DNA of 9,194 nt. Source: Actinomycetota bacterium (GTDB lineage Bacteria; Actinomycetota; Thermoleophilia; Gaiellales; Gaiellaceae). The notes beneath the pieces are model-generated. The model saw only the letters and a program-made list of their open reading frames with translations, did not search any database and was not told the origin of the DNA. Below, piece after piece: positions 1 to 7,020 of this stretch (positions are counted from its first letter, which is position 1; every line of letters begins with the position of its first letter). Made by a program: the position numbers and the translations under genes. The stretch spans positions 1-9,194 of the forward strand of contig VAYE01000167.1 in the NCBI GenBank assembly GCA_005883235.1, in the 5' to 3' direction.

Positions 1-273
1 GTCGAAGCCGAGCACGAAGGCTGCGTCCGGCGTGGGCTCGAAGTACACCGCGCCGTACGAGGGCCGGCCGGGATCGTGCGAGGTCTCGCGGACGAGTCCC
101 GCCTCGAGGAGCGAGCGGAGCGCGAGGGAGACCGTCGGTTTCGAGATCCCCGCCCGCCGGGAGATCTCGGCCCGGGAGATCGGCGCGCCCTCGCGAATCG
201 TCTCGAGCACGGTCCGCTCGTTCAGGTGCTTGAGCAGGGGCGGGATCGCCGGGCGGGGGGTCGCGCGGGCCAT
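1..273 (-). CDS. ROK-family transcriptional repressor, N-terminal part (cut by window edge)
   Basis: Reading leftward from the ATG at 271-273 gives 91 uninterrupted codons that run off the left edge. The protein starts MARATPRPAIPPLLKHLNER. A winged helix-turn-helix lies at about residues 20-64, with the recognition region ISRAEISRRAGISKPTVS at 32-49, followed by the wing and linker HDPGRPSYG (67-74) and the start of the sugar-kinase-like domain (VLGFD at the edge). This order matches NagC/XylR/ROK repressors, which sense a sugar or sugar phosphate and leave their operator when it is bound. The missing C-terminal domain would hold the ligand and zinc sites. It is divergent from the ABC/GH4 operon and is its likely regulator. 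A CCTAACC element 13-19 bases upstream of the start suggests self-repression. No good Shine-Dalgarno sequence is visible. A weak TAGGCT (289 to 284 on the minus strand) could be its -10 box. Confidence 0.9.
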   Translation of the reverse strand, partial: MARATPRPAIPPLLKHLNERTVLETIREGAPISRAEISRRAGISKPTVSLALRSLLEAGLVRETSHDPGRPSYGAVYFEPTPDAAFVLGFD

Positions 274-285
274 CTGGTCAGGAAG

Positions 286-369
286 CCTAACCAATACCCC
301 TCGAAACCGGAAGATCTTGACTCGGTTAGGAGGGCCTTCTAGAGTCCGCGTTCGGAAACTTAACTAACC
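286..369. promoter_or_regulatory. Three-site operator region with CTAACC/GGTTAG repeats, probable ROK binding sites
   Basis: Three copies of one hexamer sit in the divergent region: CTAACC at 287-292, the inverted copy GGTTAG at 324-329, and CTAACC at 364-369. Centre-to-centre distances are 37 and 40 bp. Copies 1 and 2 extend to CCTAACC/GGTTAGG. Copies 2 and 3 share CTAACCG when read in the same direction. Copy 3 is embedded in TTAACTAA (360-367), an AT-rich sequence in a GC-rich region that resembles half-sites known for XylR/NagC-type ROK proteins. Copy 2 lies in the spacer of the rightward promoter, copy 3 is about 12 bases past the predicted transcription start, and copy 1 is just ahead of the repressor gene. 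Assignment to the neighbouring repressor is inferred from position. Confidence 0.6.
317..345 (+). promoter_or_regulatory. Sigma-70-like promoter of the sugar uptake operon
   Basis: TTGACT at 317-322 matches the -35 consensus at five of six bases. After a 17-base spacer, TAGAGT at 340-345 matches the -10 consensus at four of six. The predicted transcription start is near 352, which gives a 5' leader of about 66 bases before the ATG at 418. The spacer contains GGTTAGG (324-330), so a protein bound there would block RNA polymerase. No other pair of boxes this good is visible in the intergenic region. Confidence 0.6.
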
Positions 370-417
370 GTCGCAGGAGCGGCGGAGGCGGCGTATCCAA
401 GAGGGCGGGAGGCTCGA

Positions 418-1755
418 ATGAGACGCATCACGGTTCCGTTGCTGGCAGCCGTCGTGCTGGGCGCGGCGGTGGCAGGAGCGGCGACGTTGAGCTCGGCCCG
501 CGCGGGCGCGCGCTCGACCACGAAGACGGTCAAGCTCACCGTCTGGGTCGGGTGGCAGAAGCGCGAGCTGAACGAGTTCAAGGGAGTCGTTTCCGAATAT
601 GACCGCAAGCACGCGGACGTGCAGATCAAGGTCGTCGGCAACATCAACGATACGAAGATCACGAACGCGATCCGCTCCGGGAACGCTCCGGACGTGGTCA
701 GCTCCTTCACGTCCGCGCAGGTCGGCGTCTACTGCGGCACAGGGGCCTGGATCGACCTCGGCCCCTTCCTCAGGAAGGACAAGGTCGACATGACCCAGTT
801 CCCGAAGACGTCGCTCTACTACACGCAGTACAAGGGCAAGCGGTGCGCGCTCCCGCTGCTCGCCGACTCCTACGGCCTCTACTACAACAAGACGCTCTTC
901 CGGAAGGCGGGGATCACGCACCCGCCGAAGAACTACACCGAGCTCAGCGCCGACGCGAAGAAGCTGACGCAGCGCGGGAACGGCGGCTCGATCAAGATCG
1001 CCGGCTTCGACCCGTACTGGGGCTTCTACAGCGGCAACTTCGCCGACATGTCGAACTACGCCCCGCTCTTCGCCGCGCACTACCTCGACGGCAAGGGGAA
1101 GGCGGTCCTCGCGTCGCGGTTCGCCTGGTCGAAGCTGCTCAGGTGGCAGAAGAAGCTGATCGACTTCTACGGCTACGACAAGGTCGTCCGCTTCCAGGCG
1201 GGGCTCGGCGACGAGTTCTCGGCGTCGAACGCGTTCGAGATCGGCAAGCTCGCGATGATGATGGACGGCGAGTGGCGGGTCGCGTTCATCAAGGCCGAGC
1301 ATCCGACCCTGAACTACGGGACCGCGCCGATGCCCGTCGACGACGCGCATCCCGAGCTCTACGGCGCCGGCTCCGTGAACGGGACGATTATCGGCATCCC
1401 GAAGGGCGGGCGGAACGTCGACCAGGCCTGGGCGCTCGTGAAGTACCTGACGACGAACGACCATGCGCTGGCGAAGTTCTCGAACGGGATCCGCAACGTG
1501 CCGTCGACCCGGAGCTCGGCGAAGTCGCCGGAGCTCAAGGCGGACCCGCGCTTCGCGACCTTCGTGCGGATCTTCAACAACCCGAACTCCGCAACGACGC
1601 CGATCACGGCCGCCGGCAACGCCAACCTGACGCTCGTGGGACGCTTCACCGTGAAGTGGCAGGCCGGTAAGGTCAAGAACCTGCACGACGGCTTGAAGAA
1701 GCTGGACAAGCAGATCGACCAGCAGAACGCGCAGGCCGGAGGCGGCGTGCCGTGA
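418..1755 (+). CDS. ABC transporter extracellular sugar-binding protein (SBP_bac_1 family)
   Basis: This 445-residue protein has a typical family length. It should bind a sugar outside the membrane and deliver it to the two permeases encoded next. Residues 1-30 form a Sec-type signal: basic MRR, a hydrophobic stretch to about residue 23, and a likely cut after SARA or ARAGA. The mature part begins with the family's first strand (KLTVWVGW), then EFKGVVSEYDRKHADVQIKV, NAPDVVSS and LPLLADSYGLYYNKTLFRKA, all typical of family 1 solute-binding proteins. There is no lipobox cysteine. The only cysteines, Cys106 and Cys143, could form a disulfide. The C-terminus (about 418-438) is an amphipathic lysine- and glutamine-rich helix. 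GGGAGG at 407-412, five bases before the ATG, supports the start. Substrate cannot be read from the sequence; the downstream GH4 gene suggests a beta-linked di- or amino-sugar. Confidence 0.93.
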   Translation: MRRITVPLLAAVVLGAAVAGAATLSSARAGARSTTKTVKLTVWVGWQKRELNEFKGVVSEYDRKHADVQIKVVGNINDTKITNAIRSGNAPDVVSSFTSAQVGVYCGTGAWIDLGPFLRKDKVDMTQFPKTSLYYTQYKGKRCALPLLADSYGLYYNKTLFRKAGITHPPKNYTELSADAKKLTQRGNGGSIKIAGFDPYWGFYSGNFADMSNYAPLFAAHYLDGKGKAVLASRFAWSKLLRWQKKLIDFYGYDKVVRFQAGLGDEFSASNAFEIGKLAMMMDGEWRVAFIKAEHPTLNYGTAPMPVDDAHPELYGAGSVNGTIIGIPKGGRNVDQAWALVKYLTTNDHALAKFSNGIRNVPSTRSSAKSPELKADPRFATFVRIFNNPNSATTPITAAGNANLTLVGRFTVKWQAGKVKNLHDGLKKLDKQIDQQNAQAGGGVP

Positions 1756-2750
1756 GCCCTGCTGCGGTCGCCGAAACAGGCCCTGTCCCGGCGACCGACC
1801 GCCGGCGGGCCAGGCGGAGGGCGGCGTGGCGCCGTAGGGGCCTCGTCTTCCTCCTGATGTCGCCCTGGCTCGCCGGCTTCACCATCTTCTTCGGCTACCC
1901 GCTCGTGATGAGCGGCTACCTGTCGCTCACCCACTACGACCTGCTGTCGCCGCCGAAGTGGAGGGGTCTGGCGAACTACCGCTACCTCCTGCACGACGAC
2001 CCGCAGTTCTGGCCCGCCGTCCGGAACACGCTCTGGTTCATCGCGATCGCCGTTCCGCTGCAGGTGCTGTTCGCGTTCGGCATCGCGGTCATGCTGGCCC
2101 GCGCGAAGCGTGGGCTCGGGTTCTTCCGGACCGTCTTCTACCTCCCCGCGCTCGCGCCGCCGGTCGCGGCGACGCTCGGCTTCGTCTACCTGCTCAACCC
2201 GGCGACCGGACCGGTGAACATCGTGCTCGGACACCTCGGGATCCAGGGGCCGCTGTGGTTCCTGTCGCCGGGCTGGGCCAAGCCGTCGCTCACGCTGCTC
2301 GCGGTCTGGGGGGTCGGGAACACGATGATCATCTTCCTCGCGGCCGTCCTCGACGTGCCACAGCACCTGTACGAGTCGGCGGAGCTCGACGGCGCCGGGC
2401 CGCTGCAGCGCCTGCGCTGGGTGACGCTGCCCACGATCAGCCCGGTCATCCTCTTCTCGATCATCCTCGGCGTGATCCAGGGGCTCCAGTACTTCACGCA
2501 GGCCTTCGTCGCGGCCAACATCGCGGCCGGGCAGGCCTCCCAGGCGGGAGACACGGTCAACAACCTCGGCTACCCGCAGGACTCGACGCTCTTCTACCCC
2601 GTGCTCGTCTACCAGGCCGCGTTCGTGAACAACGGCATGGGCTACGCGTCCGCGCTCGCGATCGTGCTCCTCGTCGTGGCCTTCGCCGTGACGTCCGTGA
2701 TCCTCTGGAACTCGCGGCGCTGGGTCCACTACGCCGGGAGCGTCCGCTGA
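1752..2750 (+). CDS. ABC sugar transporter permease, MalF/UgpA type
   Basis: A GTG start overlaps the binding-protein stop by four bases (GTGA), with GGAGG at 1738-1742 nine bases upstream. The 332-residue inner-membrane protein has an arginine-rich cytoplasmic N-terminus (17-29) followed by about six membrane segments, near 30-56, 93-116, 125-148, 179-200, 230-255 and 299-319. The EAA loop, which docks on the transport ATPase, is at about 208-231 (ESAELDGAGPLQRLRWVTLP) and is well conserved, including the DGA triplet. It would pair with the next gene's product to form the translocation pore. The length and N-terminal position in the operon fit the MalF/LacF/UgpA half. Nothing in the sequence indicates damage. 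Confidence 0.95.
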   Translation: MSPAAVAETGPVPATDRRRARRRAAWRRRGLVFLLMSPWLAGFTIFFGYPLVMSGYLSLTHYDLLSPPKWRGLANYRYLLHDDPQFWPAVRNTLWFIAIAVPLQVLFAFGIAVMLARAKRGLGFFRTVFYLPALAPPVAATLGFVYLLNPATGPVNIVLGHLGIQGPLWFLSPGWAKPSLTLLAVWGVGNTMIIFLAAVLDVPQHLYESAELDGAGPLQRLRWVTLPTISPVILFSIILGVIQGLQYFTQAFVAANIAAGQASQAGDTVNNLGYPQDSTLFYPVLVYQAAFVNNGMGYASALAIVLLVVAFAVTSVILWNSRRWVHYAGSVR

Positions 2751-2751
2751 G

Positions 2752-3660
2752 ATGAGCACCGCGAGCGTTCCCGTCCGCGCCGCCGCGCTCGTCCGGCGGA
2801 AACCGCCGCCGACCGTGCGACGGCAGCGCTTCCTCGTCGCCGTCGCGAATCACTCGTTGCTGATCGCCGCCGCGATCATCTTCATCGCGCCGTTCGGCTT
2901 CATCGTGCTGACGGCGCTGATGACGAACGAGCAGGCGCTGTCGGTGCACCTCTGGCCCCACCCGTTCCGGTGGCGCAACTTCACCGACGTCTTCCACGAG
3001 GCGCCGATCCTCCGCTGGACGCTCAACACGATGATCTACTCGTCGCTGGCCACGCTCGGTCTCGTCGTCTCGAGCGTTCCGGTCGCGTACGCGCTGGCCC
3101 GGATCCGCTGGCGCGGCCGCAACCTCGCTTTCATGGTCGTGCTGATCGCGCTGATGTTGCCGCCGCAGGTGACGGTCGTGCCGCTCTACGTCATGTGGAC
3201 GAGGCTCGGCCAGCACATCGGCTTCCACTTCGTCGGGTCGCTCTGGCCGCTGATCGTCCCCAACTGGTTCGGCGACGCGTTCTCGATCTTTCTCCTCCGC
3301 CAGTTCTTCCTGACGATCCCCGAGGAGTACCTCGACGCCGCACGCGTGGACGGCTGCGGTGAGCTCCGCATCCTCACCACCGTCGTCCTGCGCATGGCCA
3401 AGCCGGCGATCGCCGCGGTCGCGCTCTTCTCGTTCCTCTACACGTTCAACGACTTCTTCCTGCCGCTGCTCTACACCGGCGAGAACCCGGCCCGCTGGCC
3501 CCTCCAGGTGGGTCTCGCCCAATTTCGGTCGCTGCACCAGGTGCAGTGGAACCTGACCATGGCGGCGACGCTGCTTGTGATGGCGCCCGTGATCGCGATC
3601 TTCTTCCTCGCGCAGCGCGCCTTCATCGAGGGCGTCACGCTCACCGGGGTGAAGGGATGA
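2752..3660 (+). CDS. ABC sugar transporter permease, MalG/UgpE type
   Basis: The ATG begins one base after the upstream stop, and GGGAG at 2736-2740 lies 11 bases before it. The 302-residue protein has a basic N-terminus and about six membrane segments, near 33-57, 93-117, 124-145, 162-183, 217-240 and 269-288. Its EAA loop is at about 191-218 (EEYLDAARVDGCGELRIL) and has Cys in place of the usual Ala in DGA, a mild substitution unlikely to abolish ATPase docking. The C-terminus ends in GVTLTGVKG, close to the closing GxxAGAVKG-type motif of MalG-family permeases. It is the second half of the membrane pore. Its stop overlaps the GH4 start (ATGA). Confidence 0.95.
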   Translation: MSTASVPVRAAALVRRKPPPTVRRQRFLVAVANHSLLIAAAIIFIAPFGFIVLTALMTNEQALSVHLWPHPFRWRNFTDVFHEAPILRWTLNTMIYSSLATLGLVVSSVPVAYALARIRWRGRNLAFMVVLIALMLPPQVTVVPLYVMWTRLGQHIGFHFVGSLWPLIVPNWFGDAFSIFLLRQFFLTIPEEYLDAARVDGCGELRILTTVVLRMAKPAIAAVALFSFLYTFNDFFLPLLYTGENPARWPLQVGLAQFRSLHQVQWNLTMAATLLVMAPVIAIFFLAQRAFIEGVTLTGVKG

Positions 3661-4931
3661 AGATCGCGGTCATCGGGGCTGGGTCGACCTACACGCCGGA
3701 GCTCGTGTCCGGCCTGGCCCGCGAGCGAGAGCGGCTGGGGGTCCGCGAGCTGGCGCTCCACGACATCGACGCGGAACGCCTGGAGGTCGTCGGGGGCCTC
3801 GCGGACAGGATGCTCGCGCGGGACGACTTCGACGGGCGGCTCGAGCAGACCGGGGACCTCGACCGCGCGCTCGACGGCGCGAGCTTCGTCCTGATCCAGA
3901 TCCGCGTCGGAGGCCAGGCGGCGCGCCTCCTCGACGAGACGGTCCCGCTCGCCTGCGGCTGCATCGGCCAGGAGACGACCGGCGCCGGCGGCCTCGCGAA
4001 AGCACTCCGCACGGTGCCGGTCGTCCTCGAGCTCGCCGAGCGCGCACGGGAGCGGGCGACGCCCGACGCCTGGATCGTCGACTTCACGAACCCGGTCGGG
4101 ATCGTCACGCGCGCCCTCCTCGACGCCGGTCACCGCGCCGTCGGGCTCTGCAACGTGTCGATCGGCTTCCAGCGCGCGTTCGCGCGCATGCTGAGCGTCG
4201 AGCCGGAGCGAGTGCTCGTCGACAACGTCGGCCTGAACCACCTCACCTGGGTGCGCGGCGTCCGCGTCGACGGCACCGACGTCCTCCCCGACCTTCTCGC
4301 CGAGCACGGCGACGAGATCGCCGCCGGCGCGAGGCTGCCGCGCCGGCTCATCGACGAACTCGGCGCGATCCCGTCGTACTACCTGCACTACTACTACGCG
4401 CACGACGCGGTGCTCGCGGAGCAGCGCGACGACGTGCCGCGCGCGCAGCAGGTGATGGAGATCGAGCGCGAGCTTCTCGAGATGTATCGCGATCCCGCAC
4501 TGAACGAGAAGCCGGCCTTGCTCGAGCGTCGCGGCGGCGCCTTCTACAGCGAGGCCGCGATCGGGCTCGCCGCGTCGCTCGCCGGCGGAACCGGCGACGT
4601 CCACGTCGTCGACGTGCGGAACGACGGGACGCTCGCAGGCCTCGCCGACGACGACGTCGTCGAGCTGCCGGCACGGGTCGAGCGCGACGGCCCGGCGCCG
4701 CTGGAGCAGCGTCCGCTCGCGCCGGAGCTCCTCGGCCTCGCCCAGCACGTTGCGGCGTACGAGCGGCTGGCCGCCGAGGCCGCGGTCACCGGCGAGGTCG
4801 CGACGGTGCGGAAGGCGCTCCTCGCCCATCCGCTCATCGGCCAGTACGAGTACGCCGACGAGCTCGCCGAGCGCCTGCTCTCGGTCGGGGCCGAGCACCT
4901 GCCGCAGTTCCCGAGGGGTGTGACGGCGTGA
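3657..4931 (+). CDS. Glycoside hydrolase family 4, 6-phospho-beta-glucosidase subgroup
   Basis: This is a 424-residue NAD- and metal-dependent glycosidase, full length for GH4. GH4 enzymes cleave by transient oxidation at C3 and elimination. Visible features are the Rossmann loop GAGSTYTPEL (7-16), RVGGQAAR (83-90), GCIGQETTGAGGLAKALRT (101-119), FTNPVGIVT (143-151), the metal ligand Cys165 in LCNVSIG, His195 in LNHLTW, the tyrosine-rich PSYYLHYYY (239-247) containing the probable catalytic base, and YSEAA (297-301). In GH4 the residue after the metal-binding Cys tracks substrate class: CN is typical of 6-phospho-beta-glucosidases, CH of alpha-galactosidases and alpha-glucosidases, CD of 6-phospho-alpha-glucosidases. 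The usual Pro of CNVP is Ser here. The ATG at 3657 overlaps the permease stop; an upstream ATG at 3546 in frame would bury 37 unrelated residues in the permease gene. The likely substrate is a 6-phosphorylated cellobiose- or chitobiose-like sugar. Confidence 0.92.
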   Translation: MKIAVIGAGSTYTPELVSGLARERERLGVRELALHDIDAERLEVVGGLADRMLARDDFDGRLEQTGDLDRALDGASFVLIQIRVGGQAARLLDETVPLACGCIGQETTGAGGLAKALRTVPVVLELAERARERATPDAWIVDFTNPVGIVTRALLDAGHRAVGLCNVSIGFQRAFARMLSVEPERVLVDNVGLNHLTWVRGVRVDGTDVLPDLLAEHGDEIAAGARLPRRLIDELGAIPSYYLHYYYAHDAVLAEQRDDVPRAQQVMEIERELLEMYRDPALNEKPALLERRGGAFYSEAAIGLAASLAGGTGDVHVVDVRNDGTLAGLADDDVVELPARVERDGPAPLEQRPLAPELLGLAQHVAAYERLAAEAAVTGEVATVRKALLAHPLIGQYEYADELAERLLSVGAEHLPQFPRGVTA

Positions 4932-5844
4932 CCGGCGAGGTCGTGCTCGCGGTCGACGGCGGAAACTCGAAGACCGACCTCGCGCTCGTCCGCGCCGACG
5001 GCGAGCTGCTCGCGCTCGTGCGCGGGGCGATGAGCTCGCCGCAGCACCTCGGGATCGAGGGCTCGCTCAACGTGCTCGAACGCCTGCTCGACAAGGCCGT
5101 CAAGGAGGCGCATCTCGCGCGCAACGGTGCCGTCGCGACCGTCGCGCAGCTCCTGATGGCGGGTGTCGACTTTCCCGCCGAGGAGGACGAGTTCGGCGAG
5201 GCCGTGGCCCGGCGCGGCTGGGCGCAGCGAGCGAACGTCGGCAACGACACGTTCGCCGTGCTGCGCGCCGGAACCGAGCGCGGCTGGGGCGTCGCCGTGG
5301 TCTGCGGAGCGGGGATCAACTGCGTCGGCGTCTCGCCGGACGGCCGCCACGGCGCGGGCCGAAGACGACTCTGGAGCGGACGGTTCCGGCGTACTTCGGC
5401 GTCGAGACGCCGACGGCGCTCGCCGAGGCGGTCCACCGGAAGCGGATCCCGCTGGGGCGGGTCGTCGAGCTTCCGCCGATCGTGTTCGCCGAAGCCGAGC
5501 ACGACGCGGTCGCGGCCGAGATCGTCGACCGGCTCGCCGCCGAAGTCGCTGCGCTCGCCCGCGTCGCGCTCGCCCGGCTCGGCCTCGAGCAGGAGCCGAC
5601 GGAGATCCTGCTCGGGGGCGGCCTGCTGCAGTCGGGAGACGGGCGGCTGACCGCGGCGATCGAGGCGGAGCTGCGCCAGCTCGCGCCGGGGCTCCGCGTG
5701 CGGACGGCGGAATCGGCGCCGATCGTCGGCGCCGCGCTGCTCGGGCTCGACGAGCTTGGCGCCGGCGAGGACATGCAGGAGCGGCTGCGACACGAGCTCG
5801 GGGCCGCCGTCGAACGGCTCGAAGGGAGACCAGGAGATGGCTGA
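4928..5844 (+). pseudogene. BadF/BadG/BcrA/BcrD-type sugar kinase (N-acetylglucosamine kinase-like), frameshifted with internal deletion
   Basis: Two in-order pieces of one ASKHA-fold kinase are present in different frames. The first (GTG at 4928, about 141 residues) has the phosphate-1 loop LAVDGGNSKTDLAL (7-20), GVDFP, GNDTFAVLRAG and CGAGINCVGVSPDGRH. The second starts near 5356-5362 with GPKTTLERTVPAYFGVETP and continues to the TGA at 5842-5844. It includes the adenosine-site motif ILLGGGLL and a C-terminal ESAPIVGAALLGLDELG. Between them, family members carry about 30-35 residues with a glycine-rich GDWGGG-type loop, which is missing. Read straight through, the first frame ends at 5650 in unrelated low-complexity sequence. 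No other stop or shift interrupts either half. The gene overlaps its neighbours by 4 and 8 bases as an intact operon member would. Such kinases phosphorylate GlcNAc, glucosamine or related sugars. The lesion may be a true recent deletion or an assembly error. Confidence 0.85.
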
Positions 5845-6913
5845 CGTCCGGTTCCAGCAGGCGACGAAGGTCTACGCGGGGACGGACCTCGCAGCGGTGG
5901 ACGCGCTCGACCTGCACGTCGAGGACGGCGAGTTCATGGTGCTCGTCGGCCCGTCCGGATCGGGCAAGACGACCGCGCTCAGGATGCTCGCGGGGCTCGA
6001 GGAGGTCGACGCCGGCTCGATCTTCATCGGCGACCGGGACGTCACCGACCTCCCGCCGAAGCGCCGCGACGTGGCGATGGTGTTCCAGAACTACGCGCTC
6101 TACCCCTACCTGACCGTCGCCGCGAACATGGCCTTTCCGCTCAAGATGGCGAAGGTGAAGAAGCCCGTGCGCGAGAAGCGTGTGCACGAGGTGGCGAAGA
6201 TGCTCGGGCTGGAGGAGTACCTCCAGCGCAAGCCGGGGCAGCTCTCCGGCGGCCAGCGCCAGCGCGTCGCCATGGGGCGGGCGATCGTCCGGCTGCCGAG
6301 TGTGTTCCTGATGGACGAGCCGCTCTCCAACCTCGACGCGAAGCTCCGCGTGCAGATGCGCGCCGACATCGCGGCTCTCCAGGCCGACTTCGCGGTCACG
6401 ACCGTCTACGTCACGCACGACCAGTCCGAGGCGATGACGCTCGGCCACCGTGTCGCCGTCCTACGCGACGGCAGGCTCCAGCAGGTCGGCCCGCCGCGCG
6501 AGCTCTACGACCGGCCCGCCAACACCTTCGTCGCCGGCTTCATCGGCTCACCGGCGATGAACCTCTGCACCGTCCCGCTCGGGTCGAACGGCGTGGTCCG
6601 GTTCGGCGGCGAGGACGTGCCCGTACCGCGGGACGCGGCAAACGGGCGTCGAAGCCTCGTGCTCGGCCTGCGGCCCGAGTCGCTCGACCTCGCCTCCGAG
6701 GGCGTGGAGGCGCGCGTCGAGGTCGTCGAGGAGCTCGGCGCCGACGCGTTCGTCTTCTGCGTCACCGAGCTCGACGGGGAGACGACGAAGCTCGTCGCCC
6801 GCACCGAGGCGCGCCGCGCACCCGAGCGAGGCTCGCAGGTCTCGCTCCGCCCGCGGGCCGAGGAGGCGCACCTCTTCGACGCCGAGAGCGGCGAGCGGCT
6901 CGTCTCGAACTGA
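5837..6913 (+). CDS. ABC transporter ATPase, MsmK/UgpC type, for sugar import
   Basis: This 358-residue cytoplasmic subunit powers the importer. Motifs in order: Walker A GPSGSGKTT (38-46), Q-loop VFQNYALYP with Gln84, signature LSGGQRQRVAMGRA (136-149), Walker B VFLMDEP with Glu161, D-loop SNLD (164-167) and switch THDQSEAM with His194. The C-terminal TOBE/OB-fold region (about 235-355) is the regulatory domain of MalK-like sugar ATPases and contains LGLRPESLDL. The ATG at 5837 lies eight bases after GGGAG (5824-5828) and overlaps the kinase end. A start at 5756 in the same frame would add 27 residues unlike the family, so it was not used. It completes the SBP-permease-permease set, although ATPases of this type often serve several importers. 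No intrinsic terminator with a T-tract follows. Confidence 0.95.
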   Translation: MADVRFQQATKVYAGTDLAAVDALDLHVEDGEFMVLVGPSGSGKTTALRMLAGLEEVDAGSIFIGDRDVTDLPPKRRDVAMVFQNYALYPYLTVAANMAFPLKMAKVKKPVREKRVHEVAKMLGLEEYLQRKPGQLSGGQRQRVAMGRAIVRLPSVFLMDEPLSNLDAKLRVQMRADIAALQADFAVTTVYVTHDQSEAMTLGHRVAVLRDGRLQQVGPPRELYDRPANTFVAGFIGSPAMNLCTVPLGSNGVVRFGGEDVPVPRDAANGRRSLVLGLRPESLDLASEGVEARVEVVEELGADAFVFCVTELDGETTKLVARTEARRAPERGSQVSLRPRAEEAHLFDAESGERLVSN

Positions 6914-6919
6914 GACGCC

Positions 6920-7015
6920 TTAGGCGACGACCTCGAAGTGCGCCATCATCTCCATGCGAGCGATGCCGTGGCCGGCTTAGAAGGTGACGGTTCCTGAGGG
7001 GAGATCGGGCCGGAC
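6920..7015 (-). pseudogene. Possible relic of a type-1 copper (cupredoxin) protein C-terminus
   Basis: In one minus-strand frame, directly after the end of the LysR gene, the sequence reads VRPDLPSGTVTF, a TAA stop (6979-6977), then AGHGIARMEMMAHFEVVA and a second TAA (6922-6920). Small copper proteins end as LPxGTYTFYCxxPGHxxxxMxGxxxV, where Cys, His and Met bind copper. Here the GTVTF strand, the GH, the His-x4-Met spacing and the final hydrophobic strand are kept. The Tyr-Cys segment is replaced by the stop. No start codon or upstream domain is present, because the LysR gene occupies that side. The match is short and could be chance, but two adjacent ATG codons and the ligand spacing are unexpected in random GC-rich DNA. 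Otherwise the 107 bases between the convergent genes show only a weak CGCC-TTA-GGCG hairpin (6916-6926). Confidence 0.35.
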
Positions 7016-7020
7016 GGCTA

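Noticed and set aside
364..1686. Long minus-strand open frame opposite the binding-protein gene, and a similar one at 1359-2759
   Set aside because: Both are antisense shadows of clear family members. The translations are low-complexity Arg/Glu/Val/Asp repeats without motifs.
3546..3656. Upstream ATG extending the GH4 protein by 37 residues
   Set aside because: The extra residues overlap the permease gene and do not resemble GH4. The Rossmann motif begins within a few residues of the ATG at 3657, as in the family.
4645..4664. GACGACGACGTCGTCGA palindrome-like repeat in the GH4 gene
   Set aside because: It encodes an Asp/Val run (DDDVVE) with preferred GC-rich codons, so it is explained by coding.
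5340..5365. Programmed ribosomal frameshift joining the two kinase halves
   Set aside because: There is no slippery heptamer or clear stimulatory structure at the junction. A shift alone would not restore the missing glycine-rich loop.
5163..6113. Plus-strand open frame of 316 codons crossing the kinase and the ATPase start
   Set aside because: It bridges the kinase lesion, but its product is Arg/Ser/Ala-rich and unlike any part of the kinase. The family-like sequence lies in the other two frames.
4544..6448. Very long open frame (about 634 codons) on the minus strand
   Set aside because: It is antisense to well-identified GH4, kinase and ATPase genes. Its translation is rich in Arg, Ala and Glu/Asp with no recognisable domain, as expected for an antisense frame in GC-rich DNA.
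6916..6926. CGCC-TTA-GGCG hairpin after the ATPase stop as an intrinsic terminator
   Set aside because: The stem is only four base pairs and no T-tract follows on either strand.
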